A DNA stretch of 64,000 nt from positions 1,488,001 to 1,552,000 of the forward strand of contig NZ_JABETK010000002.1 in assembly GCF_013240295.1 (NCBI RefSeq), in the 5' to 3' direction. The DNA comes from Neoaquamicrobium sediminum (GTDB lineage Bacteria; Pseudomonadota; Alphaproteobacteria; Rhizobiales; Rhizobiaceae). Under the pieces are notes generated by a model. That model was not told the origin of the DNA and did not search any database. It saw only the letters and a list, made by a program, of their open reading frames with translations. Below, in pieces: positions 48,949 through 57,816 of the stretch (positions are counted from its first letter, which is position 1; each line of letters begins with the position of its first letter). The position numbers and the translations under genes are program-made.

Positions 48949-49827
48949 TCAGCCGCTCGTTTCGTCTGCAAACTGCTCGGCGATCTTCCAGAATGCACGC
49001 ACGAGCTTGCCGCCCGAGCGCTCGCGCAGGCAGATGAGTGCCTCGTCCATCGTCACCTCCGGCGCGTCGATCCTGAGCGGCGACAGGCCGCTGTGCCATC
49101 CGAACTCGGCAGCCGACACGAAACCGACGCCGGCGCCCGACGCGACGATCTCGCGCACGGCCTCGCGTCCCTCTGCCTCGATCACCGCCTTCAGCGGAAC
49201 GCCCTGCTCCTGCGCCATCGCTTCCAGCTTGTGGCGCGTTTTCGACCCGCGCTCGCGCATGATGAGCGGATGGCCGGCAAGCTCCTGGAGCGTCACGGAC
49301 TGCCGGCCTGCCAGTGCATGCTTGCCTGACACGAAGGCGATGATCGGCGTGGAGTTGAGATGCAGGATCTCGAATTCCCTGCCCTGCGGAATTTCGCCCA
49401 GAACGCCAAGGTCGGCCTCGTATGCGAACAGGCTCGAAATCACCGTCTCCGTATTGCCGGACCGTACGCTGATCTGGATGCCGGGATAGGCCTCCCGGAA
49501 CCGCCCCAGCACATGCAGCAGATGGTGGGCCGCATCCGCGACGATACGGAGCGTGCCAGACCTCAACGCCTTCGATTCCGACAGCAGATCGTGCGCCTGC
49601 TGCTCGGTGTCGAACATGCGGTGGGTGATGTCGAGAAGCTGCTGCCCCTGCCGTGTCAGCGAAACCTGCTTCTTGTGCCGGTTGAAGAGGAGAACGTCGT
49701 ATTCTTCCTCCAGCTTGCGCACCTGATCGGAGATTGCCGGCTGCGTCAGGAAAAGCGCCTCGGCCGCGCGCGAAAACCCACCGCAGATGGCGACGTAGTG
49801 AAAGGCCCTAAGCTGAACGTAACGCAT
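48949..49827 (-). CDS. LysR-type regulator divergent from phnW
   Basis: Transcription factor of 292 residues. The ATG at 49827 follows AGGAAAG and gives the classic opening MRYVQLRAFHYVAICGGFSR, then AAEALFLTQPAISDQVRKLE. Effector domain from ~90: GTLRIVADAAHHLLHVLGRF and GREAVREIVASGAGVGFVSA. It resembles the CysB/NAC-like LysR group linked to 2-aminoethylphosphonate loci. It reads away from phnW across a 134-bp gap with two candidate operator motifs. It is distinct from the lysR at 46292, so the island has two regulators. Confidence 0.92.
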   Translation of the reverse strand: MRYVQLRAFHYVAICGGFSRAAEALFLTQPAISDQVRKLEEEYDVLLFNRHKKQVSLTRQGQQLLDITHRMFDTEQQAHDLLSESKALRSGTLRIVADAAHHLLHVLGRFREAYPGIQISVRSGNTETVISSLFAYEADLGVLGEIPQGREFEILHLNSTPIIAFVSGKHALAGRQSVTLQELAGHPLIMRERGSKTRHKLEAMAQEQGVPLKAVIEAEGREAVREIVASGAGVGFVSAAEFGWHSGLSPLRIDAPEVTMDEALICLRERSGGKLVRAFWKIAEQFADETSG

Positions 49828-49881
49828 GCTCTTTCCTTTTTGCCGGCTATCCGACACGCCGACCATCCATCGCCAGGGCTT

Positions 49882-49915
49882 ATTGATGGATACAAAATAA
49901 CGATTTGGCAAATAG
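49882..49915 (+). promoter_or_regulatory. Candidate LysR sites in the lysR/phnW gap
   Basis: Two adjacent motifs. ATTGATGGATACAAAATA resembles the site at 46255. CGATTTGGCAAATAG (49901-49915) matches CGATTGGGCAAATGG at 51207-51221 before phnA at 13 of 15 positions. AT-rich compared with the surroundings and correctly placed for a LysR activator of phnW. Confidence 0.55.
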
Positions 49916-49961
49916 AAAAGCCGAGCGCATGGTGCGGCCACCCTTATCGGAGATGCACACC

Positions 49962-51158
49962 ATGGCGCCGGAATTCTCGAAAAACGCCCCCTTCGAAGCG
50001 CCCGCGCTGGGCGAGCCCTACCTGCTGACGCCCGGCCCGCTCACGACCGCCTATTCGGTCAAGCAGGCGATGCTGAGGGACTGGGGTTCGTGGGATGCCG
50101 ACTTCCGCGCGATGACCGCCGATCTGCGCCGCCGCCTCCTCGCTTTGATCGGCGACGACAAGTGCGACTATGACTGCGTTCCCATGCAGGGATCGGGCTC
50201 GTTCTGCGTCGAGGCGATGCTGGGTTCGTTCGTGCCGAAGGATGGCAAGGTGCTCGTGCTGGCAAACGGCGCCTATGGGCTGCGTGCTGCCCAGACCATG
50301 GACTATCTCGGCCGCGCCCACACGCTGATCGACAAGGGCGACTACCTGCCACCGCGCGGAGACGAGGTCGCCGCAGCACTCGACGCCGATCCGGCGATCA
50401 CCCATGTTATCGCGATCCACTGCGAGACCAGCTCCGGGATCCTCAACCCGCTCGCCGAGATTTCCGATGCCGTGCACTCGCGCGGTCGCAAGCTGCTTGT
50501 CGATTCGATGAGCGCCTTCGGCGCCGTGCCGCTGGAGGTAAGCCGCATCCCTTACGAAGCCATGGTGTCGTCGGCCAACAAATGCATCGAAGGCGTGCCC
50601 GGCTTCGGCTTCGTCATCGCGAAGAAGACGGCGCTGGAAGCGGCCAGGGGCAACAGCCATTCGCTGTCGCTGGACGTCCACGCCCAGTGGGCCACGATGG
50701 AAAAGACGGGCCAATGGCGGTTCACGCCGCCCACCCATGTCGTCGCCGCCTTTATCGAGGCGCTGAAGATGCACGAAGCCGAGGGCGGCGTCGCGGCGCG
50801 CGGCGCGCGCTACACGCAGAACCGTGACGTCATGGTCACCGGCATGAAGGAACTCGGCTTCGAGACGCTGCTGTCGGACCAGTGGCTGTCGCCGATCATC
50901 GTCACCTTCTTCTGCCCCGCCGATCCGAACTTCGTGTTCTCGAAATTCTACGACCTGATGAAGGACAAGGGCTTCATCATCTATCCCGGCAAGCTGACGG
51001 TGGTGGATTCCTTCCGCGTCGGCTGCATCGGCCGGATGGACGCGCACGTCATGCGCCGCGTCGTCGAGGCCGCAGGCCAGTCGCTCGCGGAGATGGGCGT
51101 AACGAGCGCAGCCCCGCCGAGCGCGGCCCTCGACGAGCGTTCGAAGCTCGCGGCCTGA
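49962..51158 (+). CDS. phnW: 2-aminoethylphosphonate-pyruvate transaminase
   Basis: PLP enzyme that converts 2-aminoethylphosphonate and pyruvate to phosphonoacetaldehyde and alanine, the entry step of the pathway. Family features include LLTPGPLTTAYSVKQAMLRD near the N-terminus, MQGSGSFCVEAML, HCETSSGILNPL, and LVDSMSAFGAVPL. The PLP-binding Lys lies in SSANKCIEGVPGFGFVIA near residue 206. I start at the ATG at 49962, nine bases after CGGAG. ATGs at 49953 and upstream are possible. It carries a C-terminal extension of ~20 residues. First gene of the phnW-A-Y-FAD-pbfA group. Confidence 0.95.
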   Translation: MAPEFSKNAPFEAPALGEPYLLTPGPLTTAYSVKQAMLRDWGSWDADFRAMTADLRRRLLALIGDDKCDYDCVPMQGSGSFCVEAMLGSFVPKDGKVLVLANGAYGLRAAQTMDYLGRAHTLIDKGDYLPPRGDEVAAALDADPAITHVIAIHCETSSGILNPLAEISDAVHSRGRKLLVDSMSAFGAVPLEVSRIPYEAMVSSANKCIEGVPGFGFVIAKKTALEAARGNSHSLSLDVHAQWATMEKTGQWRFTPPTHVVAAFIEALKMHEAEGGVAARGARYTQNRDVMVTGMKELGFETLLSDQWLSPIIVTFFCPADPNFVFSKFYDLMKDKGFIIYPGKLTVVDSFRVGCIGRMDAHVMRRVVEAAGQSLAEMGVTSAAPPSAALDERSKLAA

Positions 51159-51206
51159 TGCCCGAGGGAATTCATAGATCAGATCAATCGATCCAATTCA
51201 GAATTG

Positions 51207-51221
51207 CGATTGGGCAAATGG
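51207..51221 (+). promoter_or_regulatory. Candidate regulator site before phnA
   Basis: CGATTGGGCAAATGG, near-copy of the motif at 49901-49915 before phnW. It sits inside the 112-bp phnW-phnA gap, next to an inverted arrangement CCAATTC/GAATTG. A second promoter within the operon is possible. Confidence 0.5.
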
Positions 51222-51270
51222 ATTGGAATGCGCGACACAGGCAGCGACCTGCCAGTTTTGAGGAAATGCC

Positions 51271-52530
51271 ATGAACCAGATGTCCCCTGTCACCGTGTCG
51301 GCCAACGGTCGATCCTATTCCTGGCCGCGCGTGCCGGCGATCGCGATCTGCCTTGACGGCTGCGAACCGGCCTATCTGGACGAGGCCATTCGCGCCGGCC
51401 TGATGCCGACGCTCAAGCGCATCAAGGAGAAGGGCACGGTCCGCACCGCGCACTCCGTCATTCCGAGCTTCACCAACCCTAACAATCTGTCGATCGCGAC
51501 CGGCCGCCCGCCGTCGGTGCACGGCATCTGCGGCAACTACCTCTACAACCCCGAGACCGGGGAAGAGGTGATGATGAACGATCCGAAGTTCCTGCGCGCG
51601 CCGACCGTCTTCAAGGCGTTCTACGACGCCGGCGCCAAGGTCGCGGTCGTCACCGCCAAGGACAAGCTGCGCGCCCTGCTCGGCCACGGCCTCGCCTATG
51701 ACGAAGGTCGCGCGATCTGCTTCTCCTCGGAGAAGTCGGACACCACCACCAAGGCCGCCAACGGCATCGAAAACGCCTCCACCTGGCTCGGCCGGCCGGT
51801 TCCAGAGGTCTACTCGGCCGAACTGTCGGAGTTCGTCTTCGCCGCAGGCGTCAAGCTGCTCAAGGAGTTCAAGCCGGACGTGATGTACCTGACCACGACA
51901 GACTACGTGCAGCACAAATATGCACCGGGCGTGAAGCAGGCGAACGACTTCTACGAGATGTTCGACAAATATCTCGGCGAGCTCGACGCCCTGGGTGCCG
52001 CCATTGTCGTGACCGCTGACCACGGCATGAAGCCCAAGCACCATGCCGATGGCTCGCCCTCCGTGATCTATGTCCAGGACCTGCTCGACGAATGGATCGG
52101 CAAGGATGCCGCTCGCGTCATCCTGCCGATCACCGATCCTTATGTGGTGCACCACGGCGCGCTCGGCTCGTTTGCAACGGCCTATCTGCCGAAGGGTGCC
52201 GACCGCGCCGACATCATGAAGCGCCTGGCGGCCGTCGACGGCATCACAGTCGTGCTTGGCCGCGAGGAGGCTTGCGAACGCTTCGAACTGCCGGAAGATC
52301 GCATCGGCGACATCGTCATGGTCTCCGGCGAGAACATCACCGTGGGAACCTCCGAGCACCGGCACGACCTCGCCGCCCTCGACGAGCCCCTTCGCTCGCA
52401 TGGCGGCCTGACCGAGCAGGCGGTGCCCTTCATCGTCAATCGCGTCCTGCCGAAAATGCCGGAGGCGCCATCGCTCCGCAATTTCGACGCCTTCTATTAC
52501 GCGGCCATGGCTGCGGCACAGCAAAAGTGA
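51271..52530 (+). CDS. phnA: Phosphonoacetate hydrolase
   Basis: Cleaves the C-P bond of phosphonoacetate to acetate and phosphate. Alkaline-phosphatase-superfamily zinc enzyme of 419 residues. The first metal Asp is in [15 protein letters not shown], the Thr nucleophile in [20 protein letters not shown] near residue 68. [13 protein letters not shown] and [11 protein letters not shown] near 210-255 supply metal ligands, and [16 protein letters not shown] provides the last His. The ATG has GAGGA upstream. This is the terminal carbon-phosphorus lyase step of the PhnWYA route and is independent of C-P lyase. Confidence 0.96.
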   Translation: MNQMSPVTVSANGRSYSWPRVPAIAICLDGCEPAYLDEAIRAGLMPTLKRIKEKGTVRTAHSVIPSFTNPNNLSIATGRPPSVHGICGNYLYNPETGEEVMMNDPKFLRAPTVFKAFYDAGAKVAVVTAKDKLRALLGHGLAYDEGRAICFSSEKSDTTTKAANGIENASTWLGRPVPEVYSAELSEFVFAAGVKLLKEFKPDVMYLTTTDYVQHKYAPGVKQANDFYEMFDKYLGELDALGAAIVVTADHGMKPKHHADGSPSVIYVQDLLDEWIGKDAARVILPITDPYVVHHGALGSFATAYLPKGADRADIMKRLAAVDGITVVLGREEACERFELPEDRIGDIVMVSGENITVGTSEHRHDLAALDEPLRSHGGLTEQAVPFIVNRVLPKMPEAPSLRNFDAFYYAAMAAAQQK

Positions 52531-52541
52531 GGGAGTCAGCC

Positions 52542-53995
52542 ATGACCAAGGCGGAACCCGCCATCAAGGTTCGCCACGAGCCGATGCGCATCGCCGGCGA
52601 GAAGGTCGACGCCGACGGCGTCGTCGAGGTTCGCTACCCGTGGGACAACACCGTGGTCGGCACCGTGCCGGCAGGCGGTGCCGAGCATGCGCGCCGCGCC
52701 TTCGAAATCGCGGCCGCCTACCAGCCGAAGCTCACCCGCTACGAGCGCCAGCGCATCCTGTTGCGCACCGCCGAGCTTCTCAACGCGCGCAAGGACGAGA
52801 TTTCGGATCTCGTCACACTGGAACTCGGCATCTCCAAGCAGGACTCGCTCTACGAGGTCGGCCGCGCGTTCGACGTCTTCACGCTCGCCGGTCAACTGGC
52901 GATCCACGATGACGGCCAGGTATTTTCCTGCGACCTCACCCCGCATGGCAAGGCGCGCAAGATTTTCACCCTCCGCGAGCCGCTGACCGCGATTTCCGCG
53001 ATCACCCCGTTCAACCACCCGCTGAACATGGTCTCGCACAAGATCGCACCGGCCATCGCCACCAACAACTGCGTCGTCGTCAAGCCGACCGAGCTGACGC
53101 CGATGACCGCGCTGGTGCTGGCCGACATCCTTACGAAGCCGGCCTGCCGCCCGAAATGCTCTCCGTCGTCACCGGCTGGCCGGCCGACATCGGCGACGAG
53201 ATGATCACCAATCCCAACATCGACCTCATCACCTTTACCGGCGGCGTGCCCGTCGGCAAGCTGATCGCGTCGAAGGCCGGATACAAGCGCCAAGTGCTGG
53301 AGCTCGGCGGCAACGATCCGCTGATCGTGCTCAACGACCTGTCCGACGACGATCTGGCCAAGGCCGCCGATCTCGCGGTGGCGGGCGCCACCAAGAATTC
53401 CGGCCAGCGCTGCACCGCCGTCAAGCGTATCCTCGTCCAGGAAAAGGTGGCCGACCGCTTCGTACCCATGGTGCTGGAGCGCGCGAAGAAGATCGTTTTC
53501 GGCGACCCGATGGATCCGGCAACGCAGCTCGGCACCGTCGTGCACGAGAAGGCGGCGGCCATGTTCGAAAGCCGCGTCCACATGGCGGCGGAAGCCGGAG
53601 CCGAGGTGCTTTACAACCCCGGTCGGCGTGGCTCCCTGCTGCCGCCGATCGTCGTCGACCATGTGCCGCACGAATCCGAACTGGTGATGGAGGAGACCTT
53701 CGGCCCGATCGTCCCGATCATCCGCGCGCCCGATGACGACGACGCCCTGATCGCGCTCTCCAACTCCACCGCCTTCGGCCTTTCCTCGGGCGTCTGCACC
53801 AACGACTACCGCCGCATGCAGAAATACATCGCGGGCCTCAAGGTCGGCACGGTCAACATCTGGGAAGTGCCCGGCTATCGCATCGAGATGAGCCCGTTCG
53901 GCGGCATCAAGGATTCGGGCAACGGCTATAAGGAAGGCGTGATCGAGGCGATGAAGTCGTTCACCAACGTCAAGACCTTCTCGCTGCCCTGGTAG
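52542..53995 (+). pseudogene. phnY: Phosphonoacetaldehyde dehydrogenase, frameshifted
   Basis: NAD-dependent aldehyde dehydrogenase (about 484 residues when mended) that oxidises phosphonoacetaldehyde to phosphonoacetate. ATG 11 bp after phnA with GAGGGAG. Motifs before the break: [20 protein letters not shown] and [20 protein letters not shown]. The frame slips near 53129-53132 and resumes as [20 protein letters not shown], then [14 protein letters not shown] and [13 protein letters not shown] with the catalytic Glu. The nucleophilic Cys is in [16 protein letters not shown]. One missing base explains the break, so a functional gene is likely. PhnY between PhnW and PhnA defines the oxidative C2 phosphonate route. 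Confidence 0.9.
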
Positions 53996-54002
53996 TGCCT
54001 GC

Positions 54003-55116
54003 ATGACATACGATCTCGCCGTCGTCGGCGCGGGCATCGTCGGGCTGGCCCATGCGCTCGCGGCGGCGAGCCGCGGCCTCAGCGTCGTCGTCATCGACCG
54101 CGACGCACAGGCCAACGGCGCGTCGATCAGGAATTTCGGCCTCGTCGTGGTGTCCGGCGAGGAGCCCGGCCGCCAGCGTAGGCTGGCCGAACGTTCGCGC
54201 GAGATCTGGCTCGAAGTCGCGCGGCCTGCTGGCATCGAAGTCCTGCACACCGGCCTGCTCGCCGTGGCGCAGCGCCCGGAAGCGCTGGCGCTGCTCGAGG
54301 CCTTCGCGGCCAGCGAAAGCGGCGCAGGCTGCACCCTGCTCTCCCAGGAAGAACTCGGCCGCCGGCAGGGCGGGCTCAACCTCGGCAATCTGCGCGGCGG
54401 GCTTCTCAGCCCAGCGGAAATCCGCATCGAATCGCGCGAGGCGATCCCAAGGATCGCGGCCTATCTCGAAGGCGAGCTGAAGGTCGATTTCCGTTTCGCC
54501 ACGACCGTTAGCGGCGTCTCTCCTCCAGTTGTCGAGACAAGCAGCGGGCCGATCCGCGCCGGCAAGGTCGTCGTCTGTCCGGGCGACGATCTCACCGGGC
54601 TCTTTCCCGAACTGATCGCCCGGCATGAAGTCCAGCGCTGCAAGTTGCAGATGCTGCGCCTTGCCCCGAGCGGCCTGCGCCTCGCCTCGGCCGTCGTCTC
54701 CGACTTGAGCCTGGTCCGCTACCCCGGCTATGCGCTGCTGCCCGAAGCCTCGGCCCTGCGCGCGCGGCTCGAAGACGACAGCGCCGAAGCCCTGCGCAAC
54801 GGCGTGCACATGATCGCCGTCCAGAGCGCCGACGGTTCGCTCGTCGTCGGCGATTCCCATCATTATGGGAAGACGCCCGATCCGTTCGGCTCGGAAGCCG
54901 TCGACGCGCTAATCCTTCGTGAGTTCGGCGCGGTCTTTGCAAAATCACCGACAGTCTCGCGCGCGCTGGACCGGCACCTACGCCTCCGCACCGGAGCGCG
55001 CGCATTTCCGCGAGCAGGCGGGAGACGATGTCCGTCTCGTGATGATCACCAGCGGCACCGGCGCCAGCACGGCTTTCGCCATTGGCGAGGAAACCATAAG
55101 CGAGCTATTCAACTGA
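54003..55116 (+). pseudogene. FAD-dependent amine oxidase of aminophosphonate loci (PbfC/TIGR03364-like), frameshifted
   Basis: D-amino-acid-oxidase-fold flavoprotein of about 370 residues. The FAD motif YDLAVVGAGIVGLAHALAAA is followed by ANGASIRNFGLVVVSGEEPG. Substrate-domain segments include SPAEIRIESREAIPRIAAYL, RCKLQMLRLAP and HMIAVQSADGSLVVGDSHHY. The frame slips near 54961-54968 and resumes WTGTYASAPERAHFREQ, then ITSGTGASTAFAIGEETI. One added base restores the typical C-terminus. The family is recurrent in phosphonate clusters, and related enzymes oxidise N-methyl-aminoethylphosphonate, some also AEP itself, to phosphonoacetaldehyde. It lies 7 bp after phnY. Confidence 0.85.
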
Positions 55117-55170
55117 AGCGTCCGGCAGCGTGAGCGGCGAGGCGCCAGACCGAGGCGGGGAGACGCGGCA

Positions 55171-56517
55171 ATGAGCATTGTCCACACCGAAGGCGAGTCT
55201 AACCGCGCGGCGGCAAGGCAGGAATGGAACGCGCGTCAGCATCACGCGCCAGCGCAGGAGCTTCTCCGGCGCGACGCCGACGCCTTCCTGCACCAGAGCC
55301 TTTCGAGCCCCTGCGTATCGACGATCGCGAAGGCCGAAGGCATCTGGATCGAGGACCTCGCGGGCCGGCGATACATGGATTTCCACGGCAACAGCGTCCA
55401 CCATATCGGCTACGCTCATCCCCGGCTGGTTGCCGCGATCAAGCAGCAGCTCGACGATCTCAGCTTCGCCCCGCGCCGCTTCGCCTGCGAGCCCGCCGTG
55501 GAACTCGCCGAGAAGCTTGGCCGACTTGCACCGGGCGACCTCTCGAAAGTGCTTTTCACGACCGGCGGCTCCGATGCGATCGAGGTCGCGTTGAAGGTCG
55601 CGCGTGCGGCCACCGGACGCTTCAAGACTCTTTCGTTCTGGGACGCCTTCCACGGTGCCGGTTTCGCCGCCGCCAGCGTCGGCGGCGAGGCAACGTTTCG
55701 CTCGCAGATCGCCGGCCCGCTCGTCACCGGCGCCGAGCACGTGGCGCCATGGGCGAGCCGCAACTGTGCCTACGGCCACGACAGCCTCGAAGCGTCCGCC
55801 CGCGCCTGCGCGAACATGATCTCCTATGTCCTTGGCCGCGAGGGCGATTTTGCAGCCGTCATTGCCGAGCCGATGCGCGCCACGCCGCTCGTTCCCGCGC
55901 CCGGTTTCTGGAAAGCCGTGCGCGAAGCCTGCGACCGGCACGGAACCCTGCTCATCTTCGATGAAATCCCGACGGGTCTCGGCAAGACCGGCAGGTTCTT
56001 CTCGCACGAGCACGACGGCGTCGTTCCCGACATTCTCGTGCTGGGCAAGGCGCTCGGTGGCGGCATCCTGCCGATCGCATCGGTCATCGCGCGACGCGAC
56101 CTCGACGTCGCTGGCGACTACGCGATCGGTCACTACACCCACGAGAAGAACCCGGTGACGACCCGCGCCGCCCTCACCACCATCGGCATCATTGAAGAGG
56201 AAGGCCTCGTCGAGCGCGCGGCGGAACTAGGCAGCTACGCCATGGCAAGGCTTTCGGAAACCCTGGCCCGCAGCCCTCATTTCGGTGAGGTACGCGGCCG
56301 GGGCCTGATGATGGGCGTCGAGCTGGTGACCGATACCGACAGCTACGCCCCTGCCCGCGAACTGGCCGAGCGCGTCTATTATCGCTGCCTGGAGGAAGGC
56401 CTGAGCTTCAAGATCAGCGCCGGCAACGTGCTGACCCTGTCACCACCGCTCATCATCGACCGCGAGGATCTCGACCGTGCGTTGGCGACCGTCGAGCGCG
56501 CGGTCATGGCCGGCTGA
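55171..56517 (+). CDS. pbfA: PbfA-like class III PLP enzyme, probable (R)-1-hydroxy-2-aminoethylphosphonate ammonia-lyase
   Basis: PLP-dependent enzyme of the class III aminotransferase fold, 448 residues. GGSDAIEVALKVARAATGR near residue 130 and IIAEPMRATPLVPAPGFW-like text near 230 (VIAEPMRATPLVPAPG) are visible. The cofactor Asp is in LLIFDEIPTGLGKTGRFF near 270 and the PLP Lys in ILVLGKALGGGILPIASVIA near 290. The ATG follows GGGGA. Relatives encoded next to PhnW act as lyases converting hydroxylated AEP to phosphonoacetaldehyde and ammonia, rather than as transaminases. The assignment rests on context and general likeness. A plain transaminase cannot be excluded. Confidence 0.82.
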   Translation: MSIVHTEGESNRAAARQEWNARQHHAPAQELLRRDADAFLHQSLSSPCVSTIAKAEGIWIEDLAGRRYMDFHGNSVHHIGYAHPRLVAAIKQQLDDLSFAPRRFACEPAVELAEKLGRLAPGDLSKVLFTTGGSDAIEVALKVARAATGRFKTLSFWDAFHGAGFAAASVGGEATFRSQIAGPLVTGAEHVAPWASRNCAYGHDSLEASARACANMISYVLGREGDFAAVIAEPMRATPLVPAPGFWKAVREACDRHGTLLIFDEIPTGLGKTGRFFSHEHDGVVPDILVLGKALGGGILPIASVIARRDLDVAGDYAIGHYTHEKNPVTTRAALTTIGIIEEEGLVERAAELGSYAMARLSETLARSPHFGEVRGRGLMMGVELVTDTDSYAPARELAERVYYRCLEEGLSFKISAGNVLTLSPPLIIDREDLDRALATVERAVMAG

Positions 56518-56721
56518 GCACCGGCCATTCGCCAGCATGACGGCGCGATGACAAATATCGCCGTGCGCGATAGTACCATCGATTAAATAGATTTTACTTA
56601 TCGCGGCACTTTCCCCACGATCCCACCATGGACGTTTTGAAGCCGGCGATACCGGCGTGCCGCAGAGCAGCAGGCGTCCCCTCGCATCCGCTTCAGGTGC
56701 CAAATAATGGGGAACACGATC

Positions 56722-57744
56722 ATGACAACATATCGCGCAGCCGCACTCGCAGCTTTCGCGACGGCTCTTTCCGCCTCGGCTGCTTTCGCCCAGACCGAGT
56801 TGACCGTCTACACCTCGATCGAGGCCGTCGACCTCGACCGCTACAAGCAGACTTTCGAAGCCGCCAATCCCGACATCAAGGTCAACTGGGTTCGCGACTC
56901 CACCGGCGTCATGACCGCCAAGCTGCTGGCCGAGAAGGACAACCCGCAGGCCGACGTGGTCTGGGGCGTGGCTGCGACCTCCCTGCTCCTGCTCAAGAGC
57001 GAGGGCATGCTGGAGCCCTATGCGCCGGCCGGTGTCGAAAAGCTCGATCCGAAATTCGTGGATTCCTCCACCCCGCCCAGTTGGGTCGGCATGGACGCCT
57101 ATGTGGCTGCGCTTTGCTACAACACCATCGAGGCGGAGAAGCTTGGCCTCACCCCGCCCAAATCCTGGAAGGACCTGACCAAGCCGGAATATAAGGGCCA
57201 CGTGGTGATGCCGAACCCGAACTCGTCGGGCACCGGCTTCCTCGACGTGTCGGCCTGGATCCAGATGTTCGGCGAGGACGACGCCTGGGCGTTCATGGAC
57301 GGCCTGCACGAAAACATAGCCGCCTACACCCACTCCGGTTCCAAGCCCTGCAAGATGGCGGCGGCCGGTGAAACGGTGATCGGCGTATCCTTCGAGTTCC
57401 CGGGCGCCAACGCCAAGAAGGCCGGCGCGCCCATCGACATCATCTTCCCCGAGGAAGGCTCTGGCTGGGAAGCGGAAGCAACCGCCATCATCGCCGGCAC
57501 CGCCAATCTCGAGGCTGCTCAGAAGCTGGTCGACTGGTCGATCACCAAGGAAGCCAACGAGATGTACAATGTCGGCTACGCGGTCGTCGCTTATCCCGGC
57601 ATTGCCAAGCCGGTCGAGCATCTGCCCGACGACATTCCGTCGAAGATGATCGAGAACGATTTCGAATGGGCGGCGAACAACCGCAAGGCCATTCTGGCTG
57701 AATGGCAGAAGCGCTACGACGCAAAGTCCGAACCGAAGGGCTAG
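56722..57744 (+). CDS. aepX: 2-aminoethylphosphonate ABC transporter substrate-binding protein
   Basis: Periplasmic binding protein of the Fe3+/polyamine-type fold, 340 residues. The start at 56722 has GGGGAA seven bases upstream. The signal peptide ends SAAFAQ. The mature protein begins TELTVYTSIEAVDLDRYKQT, with QADVVWGVAATSLLLL, PSWVGMDAYVAALCYNT, MPNPNSSGTGFLDV and SFEFPGANAKKAGAP, matching the 2-AEP-binding group rather than iron binders. It is first of three transport genes after a 204-bp gap and is followed by an intrinsic terminator, which should make it the most abundant subunit. The AepX-V-W name is by architecture (one fused permease). Confidence 0.9.
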   Translation: MTTYRAAALAAFATALSASAAFAQTELTVYTSIEAVDLDRYKQTFEAANPDIKVNWVRDSTGVMTAKLLAEKDNPQADVVWGVAATSLLLLKSEGMLEPYAPAGVEKLDPKFVDSSTPPSWVGMDAYVAALCYNTIEAEKLGLTPPKSWKDLTKPEYKGHVVMPNPNSSGTGFLDVSAWIQMFGEDDAWAFMDGLHENIAAYTHSGSKPCKMAAAGETVIGVSFEFPGANAKKAGAPIDIIFPEEGSGWEAEATAIIAGTANLEAAQKLVDWSITKEANEMYNVGYAVVAYPGIAKPVEHLPDDIPSKMIENDFEWAANNRKAILAEWQKRYDAKSEPKG

Positions 57745-57756
57745 CCCCTTGAGGAC

Positions 57757-57793
57757 AAGGCCGGGTGGAGCGATGATCGCGCCCGGCCTTTTT
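57757..57793 (+). terminator. Intrinsic terminator/attenuator between aepX and aepV
   Basis: AAGGCCGGG pairs with CCCGGCCTT around a 16-nt loop and is followed directly by TTTTT. It lies inside a transport operon 24 bp before the ATPase start, so partial read-through is expected and would favour binding protein over the membrane subunits. Confidence 0.75.
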
Positions 57794-57816
57794 CATGCCA
57801 AACAAAAGGTCGTGCG

